This document shows, piece by piece, positions 32,143 through 40,248 of a DNA stretch of 64,000 nucleotides. Below the pieces are notes generated by a model that saw only the letters and a list, made by a program, of their open reading frames with translations, was not told the origin of the DNA and did no database searches. The position numbers were made by a program, and so were the translations under genes. Numbering within the stretch: position 1 is the first letter of the stretch; each line of letters opens with the position of its first letter. This DNA comes from Limnobacter humi (lineage in GTDB: Bacteria > Pseudomonadota > Gammaproteobacteria > Burkholderiales > Burkholderiaceae_B), in the NCBI RefSeq assembly GCF_024518835.1, contig NZ_JANIGO010000004.1, positions 124,001 to 188,000 on the forward strand, written 5' to 3'.

Positions 32143-33924
32143 TTAGAAAGTCCGCTTTTTGGGCTGGAAGGTTTCAACAGTCAGTGGCTTGGTATTCACG
32201 GCCTTGTAGTCCAGGCGGTTGCCTTCGGAGTACCACAGGCTGTGCTTCATCCACTTGTCGTCATCGCGCTCGGGGAAGTCACGGTGTGCATGGGCACCAC
32301 GGCTTTCTTCACGCGCTGCGGCCGACACCATGGTCGCTTTGGCAGTTTCTTTCAGGTTGGCCAGTTCCAGTGCCTCAACCAGTGCTGTGTTGAATACCTT
32401 GGACTTGTCCTTGATGAAGATCTTGTCGGCTTGTTCGGCCAACTCGTTGATCACCTTCACACCTTCGTTCATCAGTTCGGTGGTGCGGAACACACCGCAG
32501 TGGTATTGCATCTTGGCGCGAATACCGTTGGCCACATCCTGCGTGCGTTCACCAGAGGTGCTGTTCATCAATTTGTTGATGCGCTCCATGGTGAAGTCAC
32601 TGGCATCCGCCGGCAAATCCCGATGAGATTGCGTCTTGAAGTTTTGCGACACGATGTGATTGCCGGCTGCGCGGCCAAACACCACGAGGTCGAGCAAGGA
32701 GTTGGTGCCCAAGCGGTTTGCACCATGCACGGACACGCAAGCGCATTCGCCAATGGCATACATGCCGTTGACCACTTCCTGTGCACCACCCGGGGTCTTG
32801 GGGGCAACAACCTGACCATAGAAGTTGGTGGGAATGCCGCCCATCTGGTAATGGATGGTTGGAACGACTGGAATCGGTTCCTTGATGGGGTCCACGTTGG
32901 CGAACTTGATCGCAATTTCACGGATGGAAGGCAGACGCTTCATGATGGTGTCGGCCCCCAGGTGGTCCAGCTTCAGCAGCACATGGTCCTTGTTGGGGCC
33001 ACAACCACGACCTTCCTTGATTTCCTGATCCATTGAGCGGGATACAAAGTCACGCGGAGCCAAGTCTTTCAGGGTTGGTGCATAGCGCTCCATGAAACGC
33101 TCACCGTTGGAGTTCAGCAAAATACCGCCTTCGCCGCGAACACCTTCGGTGACCAGCACCCCAGCACCAGCCACGCCGGTGGGGTGGAACTGCCAGAATT
33201 CCATGTCTTCCAGTGGCAAACCTGCACGTGCAGCCATGCCCATGCCGTCACCGGTGTTGATGAAGGCGTTGGTAGAAGCGGCCCAGATTCGACCAGCACC
33301 ACCCGTGGCAAACACGGTGACCTTGGCTTCCAGAATCATGATTTCGCCGGTTTCCATTTCCAGCGCGGTCACGCCAACCACATCGCCTTCGGCATTGCGG
33401 ATGATGTCCAGCGCCATCCACTCCACAAAGAACTGGGTACGGGCGCGCACGTTGCGCTGGTACAGCGTGTGCAACAAAGCGTGGCCCGTACGGTCAGCCG
33501 CAGCGCAGGCGCGCTGCACAGGCTTTTCACCGAAATTGGCGGTGTGACCACCAAACGGGCGCTGGTAAATGGTGCCGTCCGGGTTGCGGTCAAACGGCAT
33601 GCCGAAGTGCTCAAGCTCGTACACCACTTTGGGTGCTTCGCGGCACATGAATTCAATGGCGTCCTGGTCGCCGAGGTAGTCCGAACCCTTGACGGTGTCG
33701 AACATGTGCCAGTACCAGTTGTCTTCGGACATGTTGCCCAAAGAAGCACCGATACCGCCCTGTGCGGCCACGGTGTGGGAGCGAGTCGGGAACACTTTGG
33801 ACAGCACAGCCACATTCAGGCCGGCTTCCGCCAGTTGCAGGGAGCAGCGCATACCGGCGCCACCAGCACCCACGATTACCGCGTCAAATTTACGACGTGG
33901 AAGGTTGGTTTTAACTGCAGTCAC
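32143..33924 (-). CDS. sdhA: Succinate dehydrogenase flavoprotein subunit
   Basis: SdhA oxidises succinate to fumarate with covalently bound FAD. The 593-residue protein has the dinucleotide fold [21 protein letters not shown] near the N-terminus (split over residues 15-35). It also has the flavinylated His in [17 protein letters not shown], the active-site HPTGVAGAG block and [17 protein letters not shown]. It lies 2 nt after sdhD. SdhE, its flavinylation factor, is downstream. Confidence 0.98.
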   Translation of the reverse strand: MTAVKTNLPRRKFDAVIVGAGGAGMRCSLQLAEAGLNVAVLSKVFPTRSHTVAAQGGIGASLGNMSEDNWYWHMFDTVKGSDYLGDQDAIEFMCREAPKVVYELEHFGMPFDRNPDGTIYQRPFGGHTANFGEKPVQRACAAADRTGHALLHTLYQRNVRARTQFFVEWMALDIIRNAEGDVVGVTALEMETGEIMILEAKVTVFATGGAGRIWAASTNAFINTGDGMGMAARAGLPLEDMEFWQFHPTGVAGAGVLVTEGVRGEGGILLNSNGERFMERYAPTLKDLAPRDFVSRSMDQEIKEGRGCGPNKDHVLLKLDHLGADTIMKRLPSIREIAIKFANVDPIKEPIPVVPTIHYQMGGIPTNFYGQVVAPKTPGGAQEVVNGMYAIGECACVSVHGANRLGTNSLLDLVVFGRAAGNHIVSQNFKTQSHRDLPADASDFTMERINKLMNSTSGERTQDVANGIRAKMQYHCGVFRTTELMNEGVKVINELAEQADKIFIKDKSKVFNTALVEALELANLKETAKATMVSAAAREESRGAHAHRDFPERDDDKWMKHSLWYSEGNRLDYKAVNTKPLTVETFQPKKRTF

Positions 33925-33926
33925 TT

Positions 33927-34304
33927 TCAGACCCTCCAGAGAATATCAGCGGCGTAACCGGCGCAGCCGATCAGCCACAGTGCTGTGAAAACTTGCAATG
34001 TGAGGCGAATGCCTGTGGGCTTTACATAGTCCATCCAAATGTCGCGAATGCCAATGTACGCGTGATAGCACAGCGACAAAAAGGCCAGCAGCGCCAAGAT
34101 CTTCCCCAGCGGGAACGACAACAGGGTGAAATTGAAAAAATGAACCCACTTGATGTAGTCAAGGTCAGGCGTAAAGAGTACGGCCAAAAACAGGCCGATG
34201 GTGTACAAGGCCATGATGACCGCGGTAATACGCTGCGCCACCCACTCTTTTAAACCGTAGTGTGCGCCAACCACCAAGCGCTTGGAACCAATGTTGTTGC
34301 CCAT
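33927..34304 (-). CDS. sdhD: Succinate dehydrogenase membrane anchor subunit D
   Basis: SdhD is a three-helix membrane anchor, 125 residues long. The second-helix His of the heme b site lies in LCYHAYIGIRDIWMDYVKP. The adjacent Asp-Tyr pair corresponds to the quinone-site residues of the family. It follows sdhC by 3 nt and precedes sdhA by 2 nt. Confidence 0.95.
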   Translation of the reverse strand: MGNNIGSKRLVVGAHYGLKEWVAQRITAVIMALYTIGLFLAVLFTPDLDYIKWVHFFNFTLLSFPLGKILALLAFLSLCYHAYIGIRDIWMDYVKPTGIRLTLQVFTALWLIGCAGYAADILWRV

Positions 34305-34307
34305 GAT

Positions 34308-34721
34308 TTAGAACACTCCGAACAGTTTGAGGCCGAAGATGGCCGTGAGCGTCAGGCTGACAGCAAACACGGAACCAGCCGATTTGGCAGCAGCGTATTT
34401 GTCGGTGCCCACGTGCATGTCGAGCACCAAGTAACGAATACCGGCGCAGAAATGATGCATGTAAGACCAGATAAGGCCCAGAAGCACCACTTTCACCAAT
34501 GGATTGCCCACCAGTGCCTTCATTTCTTCGAAAGACAATTCAGAGGTCAAGCTTTTGTCAAACAATGGCAGCAAAATGATGGGCAAGGCCAGGAACATGA
34601 CTGCGCCGCTAACGCGGTGCAGGATGGATAGCTTGCCAGCCAATGGCAGACGGTACTTGAGAATCTGAGTGACATGTATGTTCCGGTATTCCGGACGCTT
34701 TTTGGCAACAGTGTTTGACAT
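34308..34721 (-). CDS. sdhC: Succinate dehydrogenase cytochrome b556 subunit
   Basis: SdhC is a three-helix anchor binding heme b and ubiquinone. I chose the ATG at 34721 (MSNTVAKKRPEYRNIHV), giving 137 residues. The in-frame region upstream is atypical and hydrophilic/aromatic, and no family member I know has it. The quinone-site SILHRVSG and the heme His in SYMHHFCAGIRYLVLD are present. It is the first gene of sdhCDAB-sdhE-gltA. Confidence 0.95.
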   Translation of the reverse strand: MSNTVAKKRPEYRNIHVTQILKYRLPLAGKLSILHRVSGAVMFLALPIILLPLFDKSLTSELSFEEMKALVGNPLVKVVLLGLIWSYMHHFCAGIRYLVLDMHVGTDKYAAAKSAGSVFAVSLTLTAIFGLKLFGVF

Positions 34722-34880
34722 GCTCAATTTCTTCTGTGTAAAAAAAACCGGTTGGAAGGGGCCGTTCAGTATTGGAAACGGTTCCAGACAGACCCACATT
34801 TTGAACCAAATCACCTGAATCTTGAATATAAAGCCCCAGAAGTTTTGGGGATTTTTAGATGCTTTTGGGTCATTTTGGCT

Positions 34881-34909
34881 CAATACAATTAGATCAATTC
34901 AATACAATT
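34881..34909. repeat. Direct repeat CAATACAATT in the sdhC upstream region
   Basis: Two copies of CAATACAATT (34881-34890 and 34900-34909) lie 19 nt apart, start to start, about 160-190 nt before sdhC. They overlap the last codons and 3' flank of the gntR gene. The spacing is not a clean multiple of a helical turn. The role is unknown; an sdh regulatory element is possible. Confidence 0.35.
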
Positions 34910-35627
34910 CATTTTTGTAAGAAAAACGATCAGTCAGATACCAGCCCCGACGCAATTCAACGGGCTGATCGGCATAGGTCATCGACTGCCGTTCAACCAG
35001 AAGCAAAGGGGCGCCGACAGGCACTTGCAACACCTCGGCTTGCTCCGGTTCAGCGCTCACTGCCTTGATGGTTTCAATCGCACGCAACATGCGCACGCCA
35101 AAAGCACTTTCAAGGAACCCATACAATGTTGAATTCCAGGACTGCAGGCGTTCCAGGGTCAACCCCTTGTACTGAGAGGCTGGCAACCAGATTTCGTCGA
35201 GAATTTGGGGGACCCCGTCAAATCGGAGCACGCGCTTGACGACAAAAACCGAATCGCTGGGCTTGATATCAAGCAACTTGGCCACATGGGAATTGGCACG
35301 TACACGATCAACCGCCAAATAGCTGGATTTTGGCTTGCCGGTGTTGACATCGTCTGCCGCTAAACGAAGAAAACGGTATTCCGCCTTTGCTTCGTTGTGC
35401 GTGGCCACGAAAGTTCCGCGTCCCTGCTTGCGCACCACCAGATTTTCGGCTGCCAGCTCATCGATGGCCTTGCGGACAGTGCCTTGACTGACACCATAGC
35501 GCACCGCCAGTTCAGTTTCGGAGGGTATGAGTTCACCTGGCTTCCATTCGCCATCTTGCAGACTTTGTATCAGCAAGCCTTTGATTTGCTGATACAAGGG
35601 GCTGAAGGTCGGGTTCGGTGGTGGCAA
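34899..35627 (-). CDS. GntR/HutC-family transcriptional regulator (candidate TCA-cycle regulator)
   Basis: The 242-residue regulator has an N-terminal winged helix (about 8-75, with SETELAVRYGVSQGTVRKAI as the recognition region). A UTRA ligand domain (about 92-236) follows, the HutC arrangement that senses a small carboxylate or sugar. It lies between sdhC and mdh, divergent from mdh. Its own promoter region contains an inverted repeat also found upstream of acnB. Control of mdh, acnB and perhaps sdh is inferred from this. The ligand is unknown. Confidence 0.85.
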   Translation of the reverse strand: MPPPNPTFSPLYQQIKGLLIQSLQDGEWKPGELIPSETELAVRYGVSQGTVRKAIDELAAENLVVRKQGRGTFVATHNEAKAEYRFLRLAADDVNTGKPKSSYLAVDRVRANSHVAKLLDIKPSDSVFVVKRVLRFDGVPQILDEIWLPASQYKGLTLERLQSWNSTLYGFLESAFGVRMLRAIETIKAVSAEPEQAEVLQVPVGAPLLLVERQSMTYADQPVELRRGWYLTDRFSYKNELY

Positions 35628-35658
35628 AGTTGTCTCGGTCTGTTTTTCTCTATCCCAT

Positions 35659-35686
35659 ATCTTATATCTTATAGAGGACTTTTCAA
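35659..35686 (-). promoter_or_regulatory. Candidate promoter of the gntR gene, overlapped by the operator
   Basis: On the minus strand TTGAAA (35681-35686) and TAAGAT (35659-35664) are 16 nt apart, about 32 nt before the regulator start. The spacer contains most of the inverted-repeat operator at 35660-35682, an arrangement suited to autorepression. Confidence 0.45.
35660..35682. promoter_or_regulatory. Candidate GntR operator in the gntR-mdh intergenic region
   Basis: A 23-nt block, beginning TCTTATAT and ending GAGGACTTT, matches the block upstream of acnB at 55948-55970 in 20 of 23 positions. It contains the imperfect inverted repeat TCTTATAT-N3-ATAGAGGA. It lies about 104 nt before mdh and 33 nt before the gntR gene, so it could serve both. 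Confidence 0.55.
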
Positions 35687-35785
35687 AGACAAAGGGCTCT
35701 AAATCCGGAATAGCTCAACCAGCAGACTGCGTTTGGGGCTAAACTATGGCCTTCGATTTTTCATCTCACTGTTGGAGTGTTCGTC

Positions 35786-36772
35786 ATGACCAAACCCGCA
35801 ATGCGTGTTGCAGTTACCGGCGCTGCTGGCCAGATTGGCTACAGCTTGTTGTTCCGTATCGCCAATGGCGACATGCTGGGCAAGGACCAGCCTGTGATTC
35901 TGCAGTTGCTGGACATCACCCCCGCCCTGCCCGCAGTGAAAGGTGTTGTGATGGAACTGGAAGATTGCGCATTCCCCTTGCTGCAAGGTGTGGTGATCAC
36001 CGATGACCCCGCAACTGCATTCAAAGATGCGGACGTTGCCCTGTTGGTGGGTGCACGCCCGCGCAGCAAGGGCATGGAGCGCAAAGACTTGCTGGAAGCC
36101 AACGGCGCCATTTTCACCGTTCAGGGCAAAGCACTGAACGACCATGCCAAGCGCAACGTCAAAGTGCTGGTGGTTGGCAACCCAGCCAACACGAATGCTT
36201 ACATCGCGCAGCAATCCGCACCGGATCTGGACCCGAACTGCTTCACCTCCATGCTGCGTTTGGACCACAACCGCGCGCTGAGCCAAATCGCCGCCAAAAC
36301 AGGCAAACCAGTGGCCAGCATCGAAAAGCTGTGCGTGTGGGGCAACCACTCGCCCACCATGTACGCCGACTATCGTTTTGCGACCATTGACGGCGCTTCC
36401 GTGAAAACCATGATCAACGACCAGGAATGGAATGCCAATACATTCCTGCCCACTGTTGGCAAGCGTGGCGCAGCCATTATTGAAGCACGCGGCCTGTCTT
36501 CTGCAGCATCGGCCGCCAACGCCGCAATCGATCACGTTCGCGACTGGGTACTGGGCACGAACGGCAAGTGGGTGACCATGGGTATTCCTTCAGATGGCTC
36601 TTACGGCATTCCCGAGAAGACCCAATTTGGTTTCCCCGTGACCTGCGCCAACGGCAAGTTCGAGATCGTGAAAGGCCTGGACATTGATGCATTCAGCCAG
36701 GAACGCATCAACATCACCCTGAACGAACTGATGGAAGAGCGTGAAGGCGTGAAGCACCTGCTGGGCAAGTAA
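35786..36772 (+). CDS. mdh: Malate dehydrogenase (NAD-dependent)
   Basis: This enzyme interconverts malate and oxaloacetate in the TCA cycle. The 328-residue length and the cytosolic-type sequence fit proteobacterial Mdh outside the enterobacterial 312-residue group. The NAD motif [14 protein letters not shown] starts at about residue 12, substrate arginines lie in [22 protein letters not shown] is present, and the catalytic His is in [12 protein letters not shown] near 188. The ATG at 35786 is preceded by GGAG at 8 nt. A terminator follows. Confidence 0.98.
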   Translation: MTKPAMRVAVTGAAGQIGYSLLFRIANGDMLGKDQPVILQLLDITPALPAVKGVVMELEDCAFPLLQGVVITDDPATAFKDADVALLVGARPRSKGMERKDLLEANGAIFTVQGKALNDHAKRNVKVLVVGNPANTNAYIAQQSAPDLDPNCFTSMLRLDHNRALSQIAAKTGKPVASIEKLCVWGNHSPTMYADYRFATIDGASVKTMINDQEWNANTFLPTVGKRGAAIIEARGLSSAASAANAAIDHVRDWVLGTNGKWVTMGIPSDGSYGIPEKTQFGFPVTCANGKFEIVKGLDIDAFSQERINITLNELMEEREGVKHLLGK

Positions 36773-36797
36773 TTAACCCACGCAGTGTGCTAAAAAG

Positions 36798-36824
36798 AAA
36801 GCCAGCGAGATGCTGGCTTTTTTT
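36798..36824 (+). terminator. Rho-independent terminator after mdh
   Basis: AAAGCCAGC (36798-36806) pairs with GCTGGCTTT (36812-36820) around a 5-nt loop, followed by a T-run to 36824. It lies between mdh and the CitE-like gene, so the latter depends on read-through or its own start. Confidence 0.88.
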
Positions 36825-36856
36825 ATGTCCAGCAGAAACCTTTGACACAGGATTTG

Positions 36857-37849
36857 ATGCCAATCATGGGCCAGAAAAAACCCACACTGGATCTTGGACA
36901 CATCTCAACCATCTTGTACAGCGAGGGACGGCTGCCCAGCCACCTGCCGGTGTGTGATCACTATGCCGGAAAACCGAAATTTTTTGAGAAAGCCTTGAAT
37001 CTTCAGGCAGAACTGGGGGCCTGTTTTGACATCACCCTGGATCTGGAGGATGGCGCAGAGGTTGGACAACCCCAGGAAATGGCGCTGTGGGCAGCCCGCA
37101 GTCTTGGGGAATACCAAACTCGCCATGGCCCAACAGCACGCCGACCTGGCGTTCGACTACACCCGGTGGCTGATCCTCACTTTCACATGGATATCCAAAC
37201 AGTGCTTCAAGAAACAGTGCCCACACCGGCTTTCTTGATGTTGCCCAAACCAGAAAAACTGGCCGATGTGCAATTGGCACTTGAGTTGATCGCTGACCAA
37301 TGCAACAAGGCGAGCAAACCAGCCCCACCACTGCATGTGTTGATTGAAACCCATGGGGCATTGGCCGATGTCCATGCGATTGCTGGTTTACAAGCGGTGG
37401 AGTCGCTCAGTTTTGGCTTGATGGATTTTGTCTCGGGACACCGGGGAGCCATACCCAAAGGTGCCTTGAACAGCCCGGGACAATTTGAAACGCCTTTGGT
37501 TAGACGTGCGAAGCTGGAAATATCAGCAGCCTGCCACCGCCATGGCAAAGTGCCCTCGCACAATGTGAGCCGCCAGATTTTTCAGCCTGAACAGGCGGGT
37601 TCGGATGCAGCGCGCGCCAAGAAGGATTTCGGATACCTTCGAATGTGGAGCATTCACCCGGCTCAGATTGTTCACATTGTTTCAGCCCTGTTGCCGACAG
37701 CAGCTGAGGTAGACGAGGCGACATTGGTGCTACAGGAGGCGGAAAAAGCCAACTGGGGACCGATACAGATGAGAGGCGAGCTGCATGACCGCGCGAGCTA
37801 CCGGTATTTTTTTGAGGTATTGAGAAGCCGAGCCCAACCGTGGGGATGA
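36857..37849 (+). CDS. HpcH/HpaI aldolase/citrate lyase (CitE-like) family protein
   Basis: This 330-residue TIM-barrel protein belongs to the CitE/malyl-CoA lyase superfamily. Visible landmarks are LDLEDGAEVGQ (Mg/substrate acidic loop), an Arg in GVRLHPV, the metal-ligand Glu in VLIETHGALADVHAI, and LSFGLMDFVSGHRGAI. There are no citD or citF genes, so it is not part of a citrate lyase complex. Malyl-CoA, citramalyl-CoA or a related thioester hydrolysis or lyase reaction is more likely. The ATG at 36857 follows AGGA by 4 nt. Linkage to mdh suggests malate- or oxaloacetate-related chemistry, but the substrate is not determined. Confidence 0.82.
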   Translation: MPIMGQKKPTLDLGHISTILYSEGRLPSHLPVCDHYAGKPKFFEKALNLQAELGACFDITLDLEDGAEVGQPQEMALWAARSLGEYQTRHGPTARRPGVRLHPVADPHFHMDIQTVLQETVPTPAFLMLPKPEKLADVQLALELIADQCNKASKPAPPLHVLIETHGALADVHAIAGLQAVESLSFGLMDFVSGHRGAIPKGALNSPGQFETPLVRRAKLEISAACHRHGKVPSHNVSRQIFQPEQAGSDAARAKKDFGYLRMWSIHPAQIVHIVSALLPTAAEVDEATLVLQEAEKANWGPIQMRGELHDRASYRYFFEVLRSRAQPWG

Positions 37850-37869
37850 GCTTCCGCGTGTTCTTGAGG

Positions 37870-38349
37870 TCAACCCAATACGCCCGGGTTGGCCCGCCAC
37901 ACCGACCAAGTCAAAGCACTTGCAAAGATGACCCAAGCCCAGTAAGGCAACAGGAGCAATGACGCCGTTTTGTTCAAAGCCCAGAATGACCTGACTGTGC
38001 AACCGATCATCAAGACCAACAGAGCCACGTCCACAAATGCCCACAGCCCCATGTTCCAGGCAAAAAACAGCCAGGACCACAGGCCATTGACCAGTAGCTG
38101 TGCGACAAACCACTCCAGCGCACCGGTGCGACGGGCTGAAGGGTTTTGCTTCCACACCAACCAGACCGACACAGCCATCAAGATGTACAAGGTCGTCCAG
38201 ACAGGCCCAAAAAGCCAACCCGGCGGTGACCACTCCGGGCGAACGAGGTTGGCGTAAAAGCTGGCTGCATTGACCGAAGCCACTGCACCCAATGCACCGA
38301 CCCCAAGGGTCACTGCCAGCCAGACGACCAGGCCAATCAGATTCTTCAT
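37870..38349 (-). CDS. TspO/MBR family tryptophan-rich membrane protein
   Basis: This is a five-helix membrane protein of 159 residues, with the family pattern of many Trp/Pro residues: EWSPPGWLFGPVWTTLYILM near 38-57, WFVAQLLVNGLWSWLFF, and LPYWAWVIFASALTW. TspO proteins bind porphyrins and affect tetrapyrrole or stress signalling in bacteria. The specific role here is unknown. It is convergent with the CitE-like gene (20-nt gap) and appears to be transcribed alone or after the PPC-domain gene. Confidence 0.92.
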   Translation of the reverse strand: MKNLIGLVVWLAVTLGVGALGAVASVNAASFYANLVRPEWSPPGWLFGPVWTTLYILMAVSVWLVWKQNPSARRTGALEWFVAQLLVNGLWSWLFFAWNMGLWAFVDVALLVLMIGCTVRSFWALNKTASLLLLPYWAWVIFASALTWSVWRANPGVLG

Positions 38350-38382
38350 TCGAACCTCTGTTCAACAGCGCATTTCAATCAG

Positions 38383-38787
38383 TTAAGACGACACGACAGG
38401 CCGAGCCACAAGCTCTTTGAAACCGGTGATTTCATCGACCTCACGAACCAGTGTCCAGGTATCCAGCGACACCAAGAGAATTTCGGCCGTTGTGCGCACG
38501 AGCGTACCATATCCAAGATGCCCGCCGATGACACGACCTGATGCATCGGCCACAGACACGTGGAGGTGCGCCCCGCCCTGCGACAGACTGCCTGAGACGG
38601 ACAGAAGTTCAAGAGGCCCGGTGATCGTTGTTTCGGCAGACTGATCAGCCAAGCGAATTGACGCATCAGCCAGGCTGCCAATGCCCGACAGCACAAACCC
38701 GGACCCAGTTGGGAAAGCGCATGCCAAACGCTCAAGGGATCGTCGAAGATCGTTACCGGGACAGAGTCGAACAGGAATTGGATTCAT
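38383..38787 (-). CDS. PPC/DUF296 domain protein
   Basis: This 134-residue single-domain protein of the PPC (DUF296) family is related to the plant AT-hook partner domain. The metal-site histidines are seen in GGAHLHV (His74, His76) and GRVIGGHL (His90). The GSGFVLSGIGSLADASIR opening is typical. The ATG at 38787 has GGAG 5 nt upstream. Bacterial members form trimers and have no firmly known function; there is no DNA-binding tail here. It lies just upstream of the TspO gene. Confidence 0.85.
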   Translation of the reverse strand: MNPIPVRLCPGNDLRRSLERLACAFPTGSGFVLSGIGSLADASIRLADQSAETTITGPLELLSVSGSLSQGGAHLHVSVADASGRVIGGHLGYGTLVRTTAEILLVSLDTWTLVREVDEITGFKELVARPVVSS

Positions 38788-38839
38788 CAGGACTCCAGAT
38801 TGGGAACCAGCCACAGCCGCTCAACATTGTTTTGCATCA

Positions 38840-39339
38840 TTAGTCCTCACATTCCACTCGAATTACCCAAGCCTGCATCGGCGCCGAAAGAGGACCTGTT
38901 CCATATTCGCCAATCAATTCGTCGGTCACATCGGCTTGCACAGCTGTAAGCCGCCCCGGTGCGCAGCGCTCGATTTCATGACGCCATGGCGTACCCAAAC
39001 AATACGCTTGGGCAACCTGTTGCGCAGAATCGGCGGCACTGACCAATTCCAGTGATTCAAACTGAACAGTTGAATAAAAACCTGCGGCATACAAAGCGGA
39101 CTTTAATTGATCCAAGTCATGATGACCATGCGGGGTGCGCTGCAAAAACCGAGGTGGATCTTCTGGGAACATTCGAGCCAACCGGTACCTGCAGCCACCT
39201 CCAGAACAAACAAAGGCTGCTCCGCAGTGACTCGGCTCGCCATGTCTTCAGCATAGGGTTGAAAGATCATGGGCACGAGTAAAGATTCGTAAAGATGAGG
39301 AATGGAACCTTCGAAACCGCTGTCTGGCTGTTCGTTCAC
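38840..39339 (-). pseudogene. Class I SAM-dependent methyltransferase, internally deleted
   Basis: Two out-of-frame pieces of one methyltransferase lie end to end. The 5' piece begins near GTG 39339 (VNEQPDSGFEGSIPHLYES) and runs to the SAM-binding motif I, VLEVAAGTG. The 3' piece in another frame starts at MFPEDPPRFLQRTPHGHHD and ends at 38840 with AYCLGTPWRHEIE. In intact relatives I recall, roughly 110-120 residues separate these blocks. They are missing at a junction near 39175-39185, which also shifts the frame. Motifs II-IV and the substrate site are lost, so it cannot be active. Confidence 0.8.
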
Positions 39340-39416
39340 AATAAACCCCCAATTGCTTGTAACCCGCACCGACACTTGTTCTTATCGAGTATACACACCT
39401 GGACAGAATCCCCATA

Positions 39417-39431
39417 TTGTGGATTCCACAA
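39417..39431. repeat. Perfect 15-bp palindrome TTGTGGATTCCACAA
   Basis: Two 7-nt arms, TTGTGGA and TCCACAA, flank a single T. It lies between the methyltransferase pseudogene and the small exported protein gene (ATG 39541), within 110 nt of both starts. It has the geometry of a dimeric repressor operator. No regulator gene is adjacent. Confidence 0.4.
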
Positions 39432-39540
39432 CAGGCCAACAGGGCCAGACTTGCGTATTCCACCGTAGGCTGAACCGCGTTAAGTGCACAGATGAGTCGA
39501 CGCATCCAATCTCCCACCCATTTTTGAGGAATGTCGTGCC

Positions 39541-39858
39541 ATGAAACTGTCCAAAACAAGTGCCTTGATTGCTGTGATGTTTGCGGGTGTACTGTCGGCC
39601 AACCTGGCCACAGCACAAACGCCGGTAAGTCGTGATGTGCGTCAACAGGAACGTATTGAACAAGGTGTCCAGTCTGGACAATTGACCACCAAAGAAACTG
39701 CGCATCTGGAAAAGCGCGAATCGAAGATTGAAGCGGCCGAAGCCAGGGCTGGTGCTGATGGAAAAATGACCAAAGCTGAGCACCGTCGTATTGAACGGAT
39801 GCAAAACCGGACCAGCAAGGACATTTACCGCCAAAAGCATGATCGACAAACACAATAA
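39541..39858 (+). CDS. Small secreted, basic, charged helical protein
   Basis: This 105-residue protein has a clear signal peptide (basic start, hydrophobic 7-20, ATAQ-T cleavage near 26). A strongly charged, probably helical mature part of about 80 residues follows, with QQERIEQGVQSGQLTTKE, ETAHLEKRESKIEAAE, KMTKAEHRRIERMQNR and a basic tail. From memory, similar short periplasmic proteins are widespread in Burkholderiales without a known function. GAGGA lies 10 nt before the ATG. Confidence 0.75.
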   Translation: MKLSKTSALIAVMFAGVLSANLATAQTPVSRDVRQQERIEQGVQSGQLTTKETAHLEKRESKIEAAEARAGADGKMTKAEHRRIERMQNRTSKDIYRQKHDRQTQ

Positions 39859-39891
39859 GGCCGGCACGGCTGTGGGCGATGAATGGGTTGA

Positions 39892-40248
39892 CTATTCGGG
39901 CTGCTGGCCATAACGAATAGACAATACGCGTCCATCCTTGAAACGAACCGTGGCCAGTAAGTTGCCTGCGCCACGGTTGTACAACCACTCCTCGACTGGC
40001 TGACAAGGCAAGACCGAGCCGACATAAGCGGGGGGTACCGGATACGGAGACCCGGGCAGATAGACTGGTGCGCAGGTGGTATCCGCCAGTGTGGGTTGAC
40101 CGCATTTGTACAGCACCGATGCTTTGGAATCGCCCTCGGAGACACTGCCCGCATTGCAACGAAGTGACTCAGCCTGGGACTGCAATGGCCAGAGCAGAAG
40201 CAAAAGAAACCAATGACTGCGCACAATCCACCTCACGTCAATTTTCAC
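39892..40248 (-). CDS. DUF2845 family exported protein
   Basis: This small exported protein of about 118 residues has a signal peptide (LLLLLWPLQSQA, cleavage before ESLRC) and the DUF2845 layout. That layout is LRCNAGSVSEGDSKASVLYKCGQP at the mature N-terminus and EEWLYNRG...VRFKDGRVLSIRYG at the C-terminus, with four cysteines. The function is unknown. GTG 40248 overlaps the prpR stop by 11 nt, and another GTG at 40236 is possible. The overlap suggests it is translated from the prpR message. Confidence 0.75.
   Translation of the reverse strand: MKIDVRWIVRSHWFLLLLLWPLQSQAESLRCNAGSVSEGDSKASVLYKCGQPTLADTTCAPVYLPGSPYPVPPAYVGSVLPCQPVEEWLYNRGAGNLLATVRFKDGRVLSIRYGQQPE

Noticed and set aside
34722-34883. 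Longer N-terminus for sdhC (54 extra codons)
   Set aside because: The extension is rich in Phe, Trp and Pro and unlike SdhC. The ATG at 34721 gives the family-typical MSNTxxKKRPEYRNI start.
35744-36535. 263-codon minus-strand open frame opposite mdh
   Set aside because: It is antisense to a clear malate dehydrogenase, Cys/Gly/His-rich with no start signal.
36857-37849. CitE-like gene as true citrate lyase beta subunit
   Set aside because: No citC, citD, citF or citG genes accompany it, and the pathway here makes rather than cleaves citrate.
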